From Anaerolineales bacterium (GTDB lineage: Bacteria > Chloroflexota > Anaerolineae > Anaerolineales > UBA11579): DNA of 64,000 nt. Under the pieces are notes generated by a model. It saw only the letters and a list, made by a program, of their open reading frames with translations, ran no database searches and was not told the DNA's origin. The stretch spans positions 62,001 through 126,000 of the forward strand of contig JAHCII010000003.1 in assembly GCA_026129305.1 (NCBI GenBank), given 5' to 3'. The position numbers and the translations under genes were made by a program. This document shows, piece after piece, positions 17,118 to 26,494 of this stretch (positions are counted from its first letter, which is position 1; every line of letters begins with the position of its first letter).

Positions 17118-17960
17118 ATTTGGCTTGCAGCAACCGCGCGATCAGCGCGTCCAATTCTTCGTCAGAATAATAGAACAGAGTGATCTTGCCGCCTTTGCCG
17201 CTATGCTGCAGGCTGACCTTGGTGCCCAGCGCATCACGCAGTTCGGCCTGCAGGGCGCTCACATCGGCCGATGGGGCGCGCTTGACCGGCGCGACGGGCT
17301 TGTGGCCTTTGAGCTTGCGCACCAGCTCTTCCGCCTGGCGCACGTTGAGGTTCTGATCGAGCACGGTGGCCAGAGCCGCGTTCTGCGCCTTGTCACCGTC
17401 CAAAGCCTTGAGGGCGCGCCCGTGGCCCTCTGAAATGCGGCCGGCGGCCAGGGCTTGTTTGACCGCCGCAGAGAGCTCCAGCAAACCAATGGTGTTGGTG
17501 ATCGCCACGCGGCTTTTGCCCACGCGTTGGGCAATCAGCTCATGCGAGAGTCCAAAGTCCTTGTGCAGCTGCTGATAGGCCTCGGCTGCTTCCAAGGGGC
17601 TGAGGTCGGCGCGCTGCACATTTTCGATGAGGGCCAGTTCCATCAAAGCCTGGTCGTCGGCCTCACGCAGCACCACCGGTACATGGGTCAGCCCGGCCAG
17701 CTTGGCGGCCTGCCAGCGGCGTTCGCCGGCGATGAGCGTGTAGCCGTCCCCAGGGCCGCGCTTGACGATTAGCGGTTGGATGACGCCATGCACGCGGATC
17801 GATTCGGCCAGCTCCTGCAACTGCTCCGGCTGGAAGACGCTGCGCGGCTGGTGCGGGTTGGGGCGAATATTTTCCACAGCGGCCTGGTGTACGTCAGATG
17901 CAGCAATCTCGCTCTCGCGCGGGATCAGCGCATCCAAGCCTTTCCCCAGTCGCGAGGCCA

Positions 17961-17961
<1 letters not shown>
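17116..17961 (-). CDS. parB: Chromosome partitioning protein ParB
   Basis: A 281-residue ParB/Noc-type protein that binds parS and spreads, now known to act as a CTP-dependent clamp. Visible are the basic N-terminus with G-K-G-L-D-A-L-I used for ParA contact, the N-P-H-Q-P-R motif, the I-A-G-E-R-R-W CTP-binding motif (about residue 77), the HTH around V-G-K-S-R-V-A-I-T-N, and a C-terminal dimerisation domain. It overlaps the parA stop by one base (TGATG). I found no sequence close to the usual parS palindrome in the window. Confidence 0.95.
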
Positions 17962-18748
<787 letters not shown>

Positions 18749-18749
<1 letters not shown>

Positions 18750-19615
18750 CAAAACGCCTCAGTCAGGCCGGAACTGAGCAGGTCAACGACATCATCCCGG
18801 CTGGGCGCACCGGCCAAGCCGTGATGGTTTACCGAGCGAGTGGCCAGCTGGCTGGCCAGCCTGGTGGCTTGCAGCGGGTCAGCCTGCTGGTACATGCTTA
18901 TAAAGAAAGCCGCCGCAAAGACATCGCCGGCCCCGGTCGGGTCCAGCGCTTCCGCCACGGCGGGCTGCACGCTGAGTTGCTCGCCCTGCGTGTAGATGTG
19001 CACAGCCGCTGCACCGTCGGTGACCACCAGCAGCGGGCAGGCGGCCGCCAGCCGTTCGATCTGGGCCTGGTCGCCGCCCAGATCCTCACGGGCCAGCACA
19101 CAGGCATCCGCCCGAGCCAGCACGTGTTCGGCTTCTTCCCATTCGGCGCGGTGCACCTGGCCGTCCGGTCCCCAGCCGCGCAGCCAGCCTTGCGGGGTCA
19201 CGCCGAGGAACGAGTCATCAAAATAGGAAAGGATGCGGGCGGAGACTTCCTGCGCCACCGGAGCCAGATGCAGAATGCGCGGGGCGCGCCAAGCCTCTGG
19301 AATGAAATGGAAGTCCAACTGCGGGCCGAGGCTGGGCAGGTAACGCTGGGCGCGGTCACCGGTAGCGGTGTAGATGTTCTCAAAGGTGCTGCTGCGCTCG
19401 GCGCCCAGATTGAGGATCGGGATATCCACCAAGGGGCCGAGGGACAATTCCTCACCCCAGGCGGTGAGGATGCCCGGCCGCCAGCCAAAGGCTTTGGCGG
19501 TGAGGGCCGCATAAGCCGCCGAACCGCCCAGACGCGGGCCGAGGGCGGTTTGGTCGATGGTGATGTGACCCACCACCAAGTAATCTATGGCCTCAAAGCG
19601 GCCCAATTGATGCAT
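18749..19615 (-). CDS. PfkB-family carbohydrate/nucleoside kinase
   Basis: A 288-residue ribokinase-fold kinase. The N-terminal L-G-G-S-A-A-Y-A-A substrate region and the C-terminal D-P-T-G-A-G-D-V-F-A-A-A-F-F motif (about residues 225-238) with the catalytic Asp are intact, so it should be active; the substrate is unknown. The ATG at 19615 has TATAAT (complement 19623-19628) seven bases upstream and no ribosome site, so it is leaderless. It heads an operon with parA and parB. Compare the motif-less PfkB-like protein at 52833. Confidence 0.88.
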
Positions 19616-19794
19616 GGCGTCGATTATAGCTGATAGCGATTGGCTCTTAGTTGTTGGCTGCCTGATCCCCGAATTGCACAAAAAACCATGCTACTTTATA
19701 CTCCTTGCAACTTTGTTTGGGGAATTGCACTTCCCCCGCGCTTCAGCCAGCAAGGGTGGCGTTCTACAAAGCTCACAACAACTGCAAACAGAAT

Positions 19795-19963
19795 ATGAGA
19801 AAACCCTTCCGCCTTTCCGCTGGCGCGGCGCTAGTCGTATCCCTGGCTCTGTTGTTTGTCCCACCAGCCCTTGCCGCCGCCGCGCCCGGCCCGCTGTGCC
19901 GCCAGCGGCGAGTATCTCTATCGGCGGGCAGTGGGGGCTGTGCTGGTGAGCGTTAGCCAATGA
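19795..19963 (+). pseudogene. Relic of a sortase-domain secreted protein gene (5' and 3' ends only)
   Basis: The ATG at 19795 opens a signal peptide (M-R-K-P-F-R-L-S-A-G, then a hydrophobic core ending A-L-A-A-A-A-P) that runs on into unrelated sequence. From 19901, in another frame, the DNA encodes A-S-G-E-Y-L-Y-R-R-A-V-G-A-V-L-V-S-V-S-Q and a stop at 19961. That matches the last residues of the intact sortase protein ending at 42065 (G-D-Y-L-Y-R-R-A-V-Q-A-V-L-V-S-V-S-Q). About 20 bases separate signal peptide and tail, so almost the entire gene was lost by an internal deletion that also changed frame. The identical downstream palindrome at both loci supports common origin. Confidence 0.8.
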
Positions 19964-19971
19964 TGTCCATA

Positions 19972-19997
19972 TAGGGGCGGCTTGCAAGCCGCCCCTA
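19972..19997. repeat. 26-bp perfect palindromic repeat, copy 1
   Basis: A perfect palindrome with half-site TAGGGGCGGCTTG. An identical copy is at 42105-42130. Both lie just after a VLVSVSQ-ending sortase reading frame. A T-run follows on the plus strand, so it may also terminate transcription. Confidence 0.9.
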
Positions 19998-20023
19998 CTT
20001 TTTCCGTCAGTACAACCAGCCAA

Positions 20024-20048
20024 TAGGGCGAGGCATGCCTCGCCCCTA
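20024..20048. repeat. Palindromic repeat variant, copy 2
   Basis: TAGGGCGAGGCATG and CATGCCTCGCCCCTA form a near-perfect palindrome with one unpaired base. It has the same TAGGGG/CCCCTA ends as copy 1 but a different core, so the family keeps its ends and stem shape more than its core sequence. Confidence 0.75.
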
Positions 20049-20146
20049 CCCTGAGCGGGTATGGCAAAACTTCACCAGCTAGGTTTGCAAAACAGATTTG
20101 GGGGCTTGCTTCGCCGGCAAGCTAGCTCGCAACGATGATCCGCTGC

Positions 20147-20926
20147 TCAAATACTCGCCAAAAAATCGCGTACGATCTGGTTGAAGCGCTGCGGTTGTTC
20201 CAGATTGGGCACATGCCCGGCGCCTTCGATCAGTTCCAACTGCCCGTTGGGCAGCGCGGCGGCCATGGCTTCGGCTTCGCTGTAAGGGATGACCTGGTCC
20301 TGCACCCCATGCACCACCAGCGTCGGCATGTGCAGCTGCGGCAGCAGCTGGCTGGCGTCCGGCCGGTCGCGCATGGCGCCCAGGGCGGCCACCACGCCCG
20401 CCTGGCTGGCAGTGGCCATGATGGCTTGCAGCTCAGCGGCCACGGCGGGTTGCGCCGTGTAGGTGTCCGGAGCGAGCAATTTGGGGAACATACCCTCAGC
20501 GACCACGCCGGGGCCCTGCTCTTGCACTTTGGCGATCGTGGCGTCCCGCCCGGCCTTGGCTTCAGCAGAGTCGGCCCCAGCCCGGGTGGAAAGCAGCAGC
20601 AACGCGCCGACGCGCTCCGGGAATAAGCGGGCGAAGGCCAGAGCGATGTAGCCGCCCATCGAAAGCCCACCCACCGCCACCGGCTCCAAAATATCCAGGG
20701 CGTCCAGCAGCGCCACGCAATCCTCGGCGTAGCTTTCGACGCTGGCGGCATCCACCGCGGCCGAGTCGCCGAAGCCAGGCAGGTCAGGCGCCAGCAGGCG
20801 CGCGCCGAGGGCATCCGACTGGGCCGCCCACATGCGGCTGCTGAATGGGAAGCCATGAATCAGCAAAAGCGGCTTGCCGGAACCGTTTTCTTCAAAGTGC
20901 AGGCTGAGTGTTTGCGTATTTTCCAT
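20147..20926 (-). CDS. Alpha/beta-fold hydrolase
   Basis: A 259-residue cytosolic hydrolase. The oxyanion-region H-G-F-P-F-S-S, nucleophile elbow G-L-S-M-G-G-Y, and C-terminal H-G-V-Q-D-Q-V-I-P and G-A-G-H-V-P-N-L-E segments supply Ser, Asp and His. It resembles small esterases such as 3-oxoadipate enol-lactonase relatives, but the substrate cannot be told. I start at the ATG at 20926 (M-E-N-T-Q-T-L); TACACT on the minus strand lies six bases upstream, making it leaderless and excluding an in-frame start 42 bases earlier. Confidence 0.88.
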   Translation of the reverse strand: MENTQTLSLHFEENGSGKPLLLIHGFPFSSRMWAAQSDALGARLLAPDLPGFGDSAAVDAASVESYAEDCVALLDALDILEPVAVGGLSMGGYIALAFARLFPERVGALLLLSTRAGADSAEAKAGRDATIAKVQEQGPGVVAEGMFPKLLAPDTYTAQPAVAAELQAIMATASQAGVVAALGAMRDRPDASQLLPQLHMPTLVVHGVQDQVIPYSEAEAMAAALPNGQLELIEGAGHVPNLEQPQRFNQIVRDFLASI

Positions 20927-20997
20927 AAGAAAAGTGTATCCGATTTTGTTAAAAATCAAAAACTTCAAGGCAAATATTAGAATTCATCATTTTAGTA

Positions 20998-21025
20998 TTG
21001 ACAAATTCAAAATCGTCTTTATAAT
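20998..21025 (+). promoter_or_regulatory. Consensus sigma-70-type promoter of the MFS exporter pair
   Basis: TTGACA (20998-21003) and TATAAT (21020-21025) are perfect hexamers with a 16-base spacer in an AT-rich stretch. The expected start near 21032 leaves a short untranslated leader with AAGGAG before a 13-codon leader frame. A promoter this strong suggests control occurs after initiation. Confidence 0.85.
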
Positions 21026-21046
21026 TTCTCGCATAAGGAGTTAAAA

Positions 21047-21088
21047 ATGTTTATTTCTCTGCTTTTGCGTTTTAGATTTCTGTTTTAA
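21047..21088 (+). CDS. Leader peptide MFISLLLRFRFLF
   Basis: A 13-codon frame preceded by an ideal AAGGAG (21035-21040) and ending in TAA three bases before the MFS ATG. The exporter has no ribosome site of its own, so it should depend on ribosomes that finish or stall on this leader. The layout parallels leader-peptide attenuation of antibiotic-resistance genes (erm, mef families). The hydrophobic, Phe/Arg-containing sequence could be a drug-dependent arrest peptide. The reading frame and ribosome site are seen; the regulation is inferred. Confidence 0.65.
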   Translation: MFISLLLRFRFLF

Positions 21089-21091
21089 CTA

Positions 21092-22363
21092 ATGGCTAAA
21101 GAACCATCAAAAGGCTGGCAGCGCCCTTTCTTCCAGATGTGGACCGGGCAGGCGCTTTCCCTGCTGGGCAGCCAGCTTGTGCAGTTCGCGCTGGTTTGGT
21201 ATCTAACCCGCCAGACCGGTTCGGCGACCGTGTTAGCCACAGCCACCCTGGTGGCGATGCTGCCCAACATTTTATTGGGCCCCTTGGCCGGCTCGTTCGT
21301 GGACCGCGGCGACCGCAAGCGCATCATGATCGCCGCCGACGCGGCCATCGCCCTGGCCACGCTGGTGCTGGCCGGTCTGTTCGCGCTGGGCTGGGTGCAG
21401 ATCTGGCATATTTATTTGCTGCTGATGCTGCGCGCCCTGGGCGGCGCCTTCCACAGCCCGGCCTTCAGCGCTTCGACCTCGCTGATGGTGCCCAAGGAAC
21501 ATTTGCCGCGCGTGCAAGGCGTCAACCAAATGCTCAACGGCGGCCTGAGCGTAGTGGCCGCCCCACTAGGCGCCTTCCTGCTGGAGCTCCTGCCAACGCA
21601 GGGCGTGCTGGCCATCGACCTTGTGACGGCGACGATCGCCATCCTGGCGCTGCTGCCGGTGCGCATCCCCCTGCCGGAGCGCCAAGCCCCAACCAACGCC
21701 GAGAAGCCCAGTTTCTGGAGCGACTTTCGTGACGGCCTGGACTATGTGCTGGGCTGGCCCGGACTGCTGATCTTGCTGGTGATGTCGATGCTGATCAACG
21801 TGCTGTTCAGCCCGGCCATCTCCCTGATGCCGCTGCTGGTCAGCCAACATTTCCAGCAGGGCGTCCTGCAGCTGGGCTGGCTGCAGGGCATGTGGGGTTT
21901 GGGCATCATCCTGGGCGGCTTGGTGCTGGGCGTATGGGGCGGCTTCAAAAAACGGATTTACACCTCACAGATGGGCCTGCTGGGTCTGGGCCTGGCCTTC
22001 GGGCTGACTGGCTTGCTGCCCGCCAGCGGCTTGCAGCCCGCCCTGGGCCTGATCCTGCTGGGCGGCATGATGCTGCCGATGTCCAACGGCTCGTTCTGGG
22101 CGGTAATGCAGGCCACCGTGGACCCCGAGCGCCAAGGGCGCGTCTTCTCCCTGGTGATCAGCCTGGCCAGCGCCATGGCCCCGCTGGGCTTGCTGCTGGC
22201 CGGGCCGCTGGTGGACCAGTTCGGCGTGCCGTTCTGGTACATGCTGGCGGGCAGCCTGTGCGCCATTATGGGCATCCTGGGCTTCCTGCACCCCGCCGTA
22301 CGCAACTTGGAAGCCGGACGACCGATCCCCTCCGAGGCGGCCAACGCCTCTAGTAAAGGTTAA
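21092..22363 (+). CDS. MFS exporter, DHA3-like (first of a tandem pair)
   Basis: A 423-residue, 12-helix major facilitator. G-P-L-A-G-S-F-V-D-R-G-D-R-K-R is the motif-A loop between helices 2 and 3. Overall pattern matches DHA3 drug exporters such as macrolide/enterobactin-type efflux proteins. It starts three bases after the leader-peptide stop and is followed five bases later by a paralogue with the same opening (P-F-F-Q-x-W-x-G-Q-A). The inducing or exported compound is unknown. Confidence 0.88.
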   Translation: MAKEPSKGWQRPFFQMWTGQALSLLGSQLVQFALVWYLTRQTGSATVLATATLVAMLPNILLGPLAGSFVDRGDRKRIMIAADAAIALATLVLAGLFALGWVQIWHIYLLLMLRALGGAFHSPAFSASTSLMVPKEHLPRVQGVNQMLNGGLSVVAAPLGAFLLELLPTQGVLAIDLVTATIAILALLPVRIPLPERQAPTNAEKPSFWSDFRDGLDYVLGWPGLLILLVMSMLINVLFSPAISLMPLLVSQHFQQGVLQLGWLQGMWGLGIILGGLVLGVWGGFKKRIYTSQMGLLGLGLAFGLTGLLPASGLQPALGLILLGGMMLPMSNGSFWAVMQATVDPERQGRVFSLVISLASAMAPLGLLLAGPLVDQFGVPFWYMLAGSLCAIMGILGFLHPAVRNLEAGRPIPSEAANASSKG

Positions 22364-22368
22364 TTGCT

Positions 22369-23646
22369 GTGATAACAACTGAAACCCGCAATCAGTGGAA
22401 GCGCCCCTTCTTTCAAGTCTGGATCGGCCAGGCCTTTTCCTTGCTCGGCAGCCAGCTGGTGCAGTTCGCCCTGATCTGGCACCTGACCCGTGAGACCGGC
22501 TCGGCCACCGTGCTGGCCACCGCCACGCTGGTGGCCATGTTGCCGATGATCCTGATCGGCCCGCTGGCCGGCTCCGTGGTGGACCGCAGCCAACGCAAGC
22601 GCATCATGATCCTGGCCGACAGTGGCATCGCCCTGGCCACGCTGGCCCTGGCGGCCCTATTCGCCTTCGGGCTTGTCGAGGTGTGGCACATCTATGTACT
22701 GTTGATGCTGCGTTCGCTGGGCCAGGCCTTCCATGGTCCGGCGATGACCGCCTCCACCTCGCTGATGGTGCCCAAAGAACACCTGGCGCGCATCCAAGGC
22801 GTCAACCAAATGCTCAACGGCGGGCTCAACATCATCTCTGCGCCCCTGGGCGCGCTGCTGCTGGAGCTGCTGCCCATGCAGGGCGTGCTGGCCATCGACG
22901 TGGTCACGGCCCTGATCGCGGTGGTGGCCGTGCTGCCGATCAGCATCCCCCAGCCGGAGCGAAAGTCAAATGGCGCCGACGACAAACCGGCCACCTTTTG
23001 GGAAGACTTCCGCGAAGGTTTCCGCTATGTGCTCAGCTGGCCCGGCCTGATGGTGGTGCTGATCATGGCGGCGCTGATCAACTTCCTGCTGACCCCAGCC
23101 GGGGCGCTGCTGCCCCTGCTGGTCACCAAGCACTTCGACAAAGGCGTGATCGAGCTGGGCTGGGTCAATGCGCTGTGGGGCAGCGGTGTGGTGTTGGGCG
23201 GCCTGCTGCTGGGCGTGTGGGGCGGCTTCAAAAAGCGCATCCTGACCGTCTTCAGCGGCTTGGTATGCCTGGGCCTGGCTGCAGCCGGCATGGGCCTGTT
23301 GGCCCCGCAACACTTCACCTGGCTCCTGGCCCTGTTCCTGATCGAAGGCGTGATGGGGCCGGTGGTCAACGGCTCGCTAGGGGCGGTCATGCAGGCCTCG
23401 GTAGACCCCAGCCGGCAGGGCCGCGTCTTCACTTTGCTGACCAGTTTCGCCACCGCCATGACCCCGCTGGGGTTGCTGGTGGCCGGACCGATCTCGGATG
23501 CCTTCGGCATCCAGATCTGGTATCTGATCGGCGGCGGGCTGTGCGCGCTGATGGGCCTGGCGGGCTTCTTCATCCCCAGTGTAATGAACATTGAAGCCGG
23601 CCACCCGCAAGAACTGACCAAACCAATCCCTGAGACCGCGGCGTAA
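22369..23646 (+). CDS. MFS exporter, DHA3-like (second of a tandem pair)
   Basis: A 425-residue paralogue of the preceding gene, near-identical in stretches such as S-L-L-G-S-Q-L-V-Q-F-A-L, S-A-T-V-L-A-T-A-T-L-V-A-M-L-P and S-T-S-L-M-V-P-K-E-H-L. Motif A (V-V-D-R-S-Q-R-K-R) is intact. The GTG start five bases after the upstream stop indicates cotranslation. The pair looks like a local duplication that was kept; separate substrates or a heterodimer are both possible. Confidence 0.88.
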   Translation: MITTETRNQWKRPFFQVWIGQAFSLLGSQLVQFALIWHLTRETGSATVLATATLVAMLPMILIGPLAGSVVDRSQRKRIMILADSGIALATLALAALFAFGLVEVWHIYVLLMLRSLGQAFHGPAMTASTSLMVPKEHLARIQGVNQMLNGGLNIISAPLGALLLELLPMQGVLAIDVVTALIAVVAVLPISIPQPERKSNGADDKPATFWEDFREGFRYVLSWPGLMVVLIMAALINFLLTPAGALLPLLVTKHFDKGVIELGWVNALWGSGVVLGGLLLGVWGGFKKRILTVFSGLVCLGLAAAGMGLLAPQHFTWLLALFLIEGVMGPVVNGSLGAVMQASVDPSRQGRVFTLLTSFATAMTPLGLLVAGPISDAFGIQIWYLIGGGLCALMGLAGFFIPSVMNIEAGHPQELTKPIPETAA

Positions 23647-23670
23647 CCTCTCCTCCGTTGCAGGCTTAAC

Positions 23671-23702
23671 GCAAAAGCGCCCGTGCCGCCGGGCGCTTTT
23701 GC
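23671..23702. terminator. Bidirectional terminator between MFS pair and miaB
   Basis: GCAAAAGCGCCCG and CGGGCGCTTTTGC arms flank a short loop. The A-run and T-run make it usable from both convergent genes. Confidence 0.88.
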
Positions 23703-25066
23703 TATGCGTTGAGGGAAATGATCTCGATGGGGATCGGCGCCGGGTGCGTGTCCGGCCGCAGGCGTCCCTGCATGGACCAGGGTCCGGTCCAGGTGATCTC
23801 AACCGGCAGCAGCTGGCTGTGCAAGGGTTGCTCTGACTGCACGAAGACCAGTTTGTTGGTCGGCGTGCGGCCCTTCCAGCGGCCCTTGACCTCTTCCTCG
23901 AAGAGCACTTCAACTGTTTCGCCCAGGTAGCGGGCGTTGATATCGCTGAGGATGGCCTCCTGCTGCTTGTCCAGCGCGTGCAGGCGGGCCAGCTTCTCCG
24001 GCTCAGGCACATTGTCATCCATGCGGCGGGCAGCCACGGTGCCTTCGCGCTCAGAGTAGCGCGCCAGATGCGCCACGTCCAGCTTGAGCTCGCCCAGCAG
24101 GTCATATGTAGCCTGGAACTGTTCGGCGGTCTCGCCGGGGAAGCCGACGATGATGTCGGTGGCGATCGAGACGTGGGGGATGATGGCGCGGATGCGATCG
24201 ACCAGGCGGCGGTATTCAGCCACCGTATAGCCGCGCTTCATGTTGGCCAGCACTTCGTCGTGGCCGGCTTGCACCGGCACTTCGATGTGCGGCATGACCT
24301 TGGGCATCTCGGCCACAGTGTGCAGCAGCTCATCGGTCATCCAGTTGGGGTGCGAGGTCAGGAAACGGATGCGCTGCAGGCCGTCCACCTCATGCACCAC
24401 GCGCAGCAGGTCTGGCAGGCTGGGCCCGTCGGGCACATCTTTGCCATAGCGGTCCACGATCTGGCCCAGCAAGGTCACTTCGCGCACGCCCTGGGCGACC
24501 AGGCTGCGGATCTCAGCGACGATCTCGCCCACCGGGCGGCTGCGTTCCACCCCGCGGCGGTAGGGGATGATGCAGAAGGTGCAGGCATGCGAGCAGCCGT
24601 AGACGATGGGCACATGGGCGCTGACCAATTGGTCGCGCTCCTCAGCCGGCAAGCGCAAATCACCGTCCATGACGGCGAAGCGCTGCTCGGTTTCGGCCAG
24701 CTCGATGAAGCGGCTGTCGTTCTGGGTCAGGTGGGCGACCAACGGACCGGGGTCAGAGGGCGGCGAGAAGACATCCACAAAAGGCAGCTGCTGGCGCAGG
24801 CGCTCCTGCCCCTTAACGCCCACCATGCAGCCCATCAGGTTGATGGTCAGGTTGGGGTTTTGCTGCTTGAGCGGCTTGAGCGAAGTGACCTTGCCCATGG
24901 CCTTGTCTTCGGCGCTCTGGCGCACCACGCAAGTGTTGAGCACGATGACCTCGGCGTCCTCGGGGCGCGCGGCGGATTGATAGCCCAGGCGCTCCAGCGC
25001 CGAGGCGACCCGCTGCGAATCGGCCACATTCATCTGACAGCCTTCGATCCAGATGTGATATTTCAT
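23702..25066 (-). CDS. miaB: tRNA-2-methylthio-N6-dimethylallyladenosine synthase
   Basis: A radical-SAM methylthiotransferase acting on A37 of tRNAs that read UNN codons. Three N-terminal cluster cysteines appear in E-G-C-Q-M-N, L-N-T-C-V-V and M-G-C-M; the SAM cluster is C-S-H-A-C-T-F-C. A TRAM domain closes the protein. I start at M-K-Y-H-I-W at 25066 (454 residues), as usual for MiaB, with a TATAAT ten bases upstream; the longer frame overlaps the divergent gene's promoter. The T-x-S-H-P and V-P-V-Q-A-G motifs are standard, though MiaB usually has V-P-V-Q-S-G. Confidence 0.92.
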   Translation of the reverse strand: MKYHIWIEGCQMNVADSQRVASALERLGYQSAARPEDAEVIVLNTCVVRQSAEDKAMGKVTSLKPLKQQNPNLTINLMGCMVGVKGQERLRQQLPFVDVFSPPSDPGPLVAHLTQNDSRFIELAETEQRFAVMDGDLRLPAEERDQLVSAHVPIVYGCSHACTFCIIPYRRGVERSRPVGEIVAEIRSLVAQGVREVTLLGQIVDRYGKDVPDGPSLPDLLRVVHEVDGLQRIRFLTSHPNWMTDELLHTVAEMPKVMPHIEVPVQAGHDEVLANMKRGYTVAEYRRLVDRIRAIIPHVSIATDIIVGFPGETAEQFQATYDLLGELKLDVAHLARYSEREGTVAARRMDDNVPEPEKLARLHALDKQQEAILSDINARYLGETVEVLFEEEVKGRWKGRTPTNKLVFVQSEQPLHSQLLPVEITWTGPWSMQGRLRPDTHPAPIPIEIISLNA

Positions 25067-25139
25067 AAGAGGCTGAATTATACAGCGCAGGACAGGCCGC
25101 CGCCAATCTGCCTTTAACCTCGGGCGCGTCAGGCTTCGG

Positions 25140-25145
25140 TACAAT
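25140..25145 (+). promoter_or_regulatory. -10 box of the C39 peptidase gene
   Basis: TACAAT ends seven bases before the ATG at 25153. An in-frame ATG at 25144 lies inside this box, so the ATG at 25153 is the real start of a leaderless mRNA. Confidence 0.65.
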
Positions 25146-25152
25146 GACTGCC

Positions 25153-26367
25153 ATGCAGCTGCGTCGTCGCTGGCCCTTGATCCTGGTCGCCCTGATCGTC
25201 CTCCCCCTGCTGGTCTATCAAATCCCCTGGGTGAAAACCCGGCTGGAATGGCGCCTGGACCTGGCGCAAGTCTTCGTACGCAGCCGGCTGAACCCGGTAG
25301 GCGAACTGCCGCCGCCGCAGATCGCCAGCTCCAGCCCGGAAGCGGAAGTGCGCCCCAGCGCCACTACGCTGCCGCCCAGTCCCACCCCGCTGGCCACGCC
25401 CACTCCGCTCCCGCCAAACTTCATTCTGACTCCGCCGGCGCATGAAACCCAGGGGCCGAACAACTGCGGCCCGGCCACGCTGGCCATGTACCTGCGTTAC
25501 TACGGCTGGGGTGGCGACCAATACTCCATCTCAGACGAGATCAAGCCAATCTCGGCAGACCGCAACGTAAACGTGGACGAGCTGGACTATTACATCCGCA
25601 CCCGCGCCGGCTGGCTGAGCACCCTTTTCCGGGTGGACGGCAGTATCACTCTGCTGAAGCAGCTGTTGGCGGCCGGGCTGCCCGTCATGGTGGAAAAGGG
25701 CCATATCATCGAGATCGACTATCTATTGAACGATGACTATTGGAACGGGCACTATGCGCTGCTGACCGGCTACGACGACGCCAGTGGCGAATTCATCTAC
25801 CAGGACAGCTACAACGGCCCAGACCAGCGCATGGGCTACACGGAACTGGACATGTGGTGGCAGCAGTTCAACCGGGTCTACACGCTGGTCTACACGCCGG
25901 ACCGAGAAGCCGACGTGCAAGCCATCCTCGGGGCGGACTGGGATGCGCAAGCCAACCGCCAGAACGCGATGGTGACGGCCCAGCTGGAAGTGGAAAGCGA
26001 CCCAGAGAATGCTTTCGCCTGGTTCAACCTGGGCATGAACCAGGTCTACTTTGGCGAATTCAACGCAGCAGCGGCCTCTTTTGACCAGGCCCGGCTGATC
26101 GGCCTGCCGATGCGCATGCTGCGCTACCAGTTCGGGCCGTTCTTTGCCTACTATCACACCAACCGACTGGACGACCTGAACCAACTGGTGGACTATGCCC
26201 TGGCGATCACGCCCAACTCGGAAGACGTGCTGATCTGGCGCGGTTGGGCGCTGCACAAGGAAGGCAATATCAACGGCGCCATCCAGCAGTTCCGTTTGGC
26301 GCAGGAAGCCAACCCCAAATCGATCTACACCGGCCCCGCGCTGACTTCGCTGGGCGCTACACCTTAG
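25153..26367 (+). CDS. Membrane-anchored C39-like cysteine peptidase with C-terminal TPR-like repeats
   Basis: A 404-residue protein. Residues ~7-23 form a membrane anchor, followed by a Pro/Thr linker (P-S-P-T-P-L-A-T-P-T-P-L). The C39_2-type peptidase domain has Cys105 in G-P-N-N-C-G-P-A-T, His200 in N-G-H-Y-A-L-L-T-G-Y and a following Y-Q-D-S-Y, so the papain-like site looks complete. The last ~130 residues contain TPR-like helix pairs (A-F-A-W-F-N-L-G-M-N-Q-V-Y-F-G-E-F). It should act outside the membrane. Substrate is unknown; bacteriocin-processing partners are absent. Two other membrane-anchored TPR proteins lie at 35-38 kb. Confidence 0.85.
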   Translation: MQLRRRWPLILVALIVLPLLVYQIPWVKTRLEWRLDLAQVFVRSRLNPVGELPPPQIASSSPEAEVRPSATTLPPSPTPLATPTPLPPNFILTPPAHETQGPNNCGPATLAMYLRYYGWGGDQYSISDEIKPISADRNVNVDELDYYIRTRAGWLSTLFRVDGSITLLKQLLAAGLPVMVEKGHIIEIDYLLNDDYWNGHYALLTGYDDASGEFIYQDSYNGPDQRMGYTELDMWWQQFNRVYTLVYTPDREADVQAILGADWDAQANRQNAMVTAQLEVESDPENAFAWFNLGMNQVYFGEFNAAAASFDQARLIGLPMRMLRYQFGPFFAYYHTNRLDDLNQLVDYALAITPNSEDVLIWRGWALHKEGNINGAIQQFRLAQEANPKSIYTGPALTSLGATP

Positions 26368-26449
26368 AATCAGCACCGCAGGAAACCTGCTGCCAGCCGA
26401 TCGGCTATTAACCCTTTGTAAGAAAGCCTGGCTTTAGGCCAACAACTTC

Positions 26450-26478
26450 TTGACTGGCTCTGTGGCGCTTGTTAAAAT
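26450..26478 (+). promoter_or_regulatory. Promoter of the hrcA operon
   Basis: TTGACT (26450-26455), a 17-base spacer and TAAAAT (26473-26478). The start near 26485 puts the CIRCE operator just downstream in the leader, the usual place for HrcA repression. Confidence 0.75.
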
Positions 26479-26494
26479 GGCTAATGGCCCTTAT

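Larger units (their letters stand above)
19616..20146. other. Intergenic region with gene relic and palindromic repeats
   Basis: A 531-base stretch without an intact gene. It contains the PfkB -10, a TAGCTGATAGCGATTGGC-type AT-rich unit (19628-19645), the sortase-gene relic (19795-19963) and two palindromic repeats (19972-19997, 20024-20048). The remaining ~100 bases before the hydrolase stop show nothing I can name. Confidence 0.7.

Noticed and set aside
23978-25117. 379-codon frame opposite miaB
   Set aside because: Low-complexity His/Gln/Ala composition and full overlap with a certain gene.
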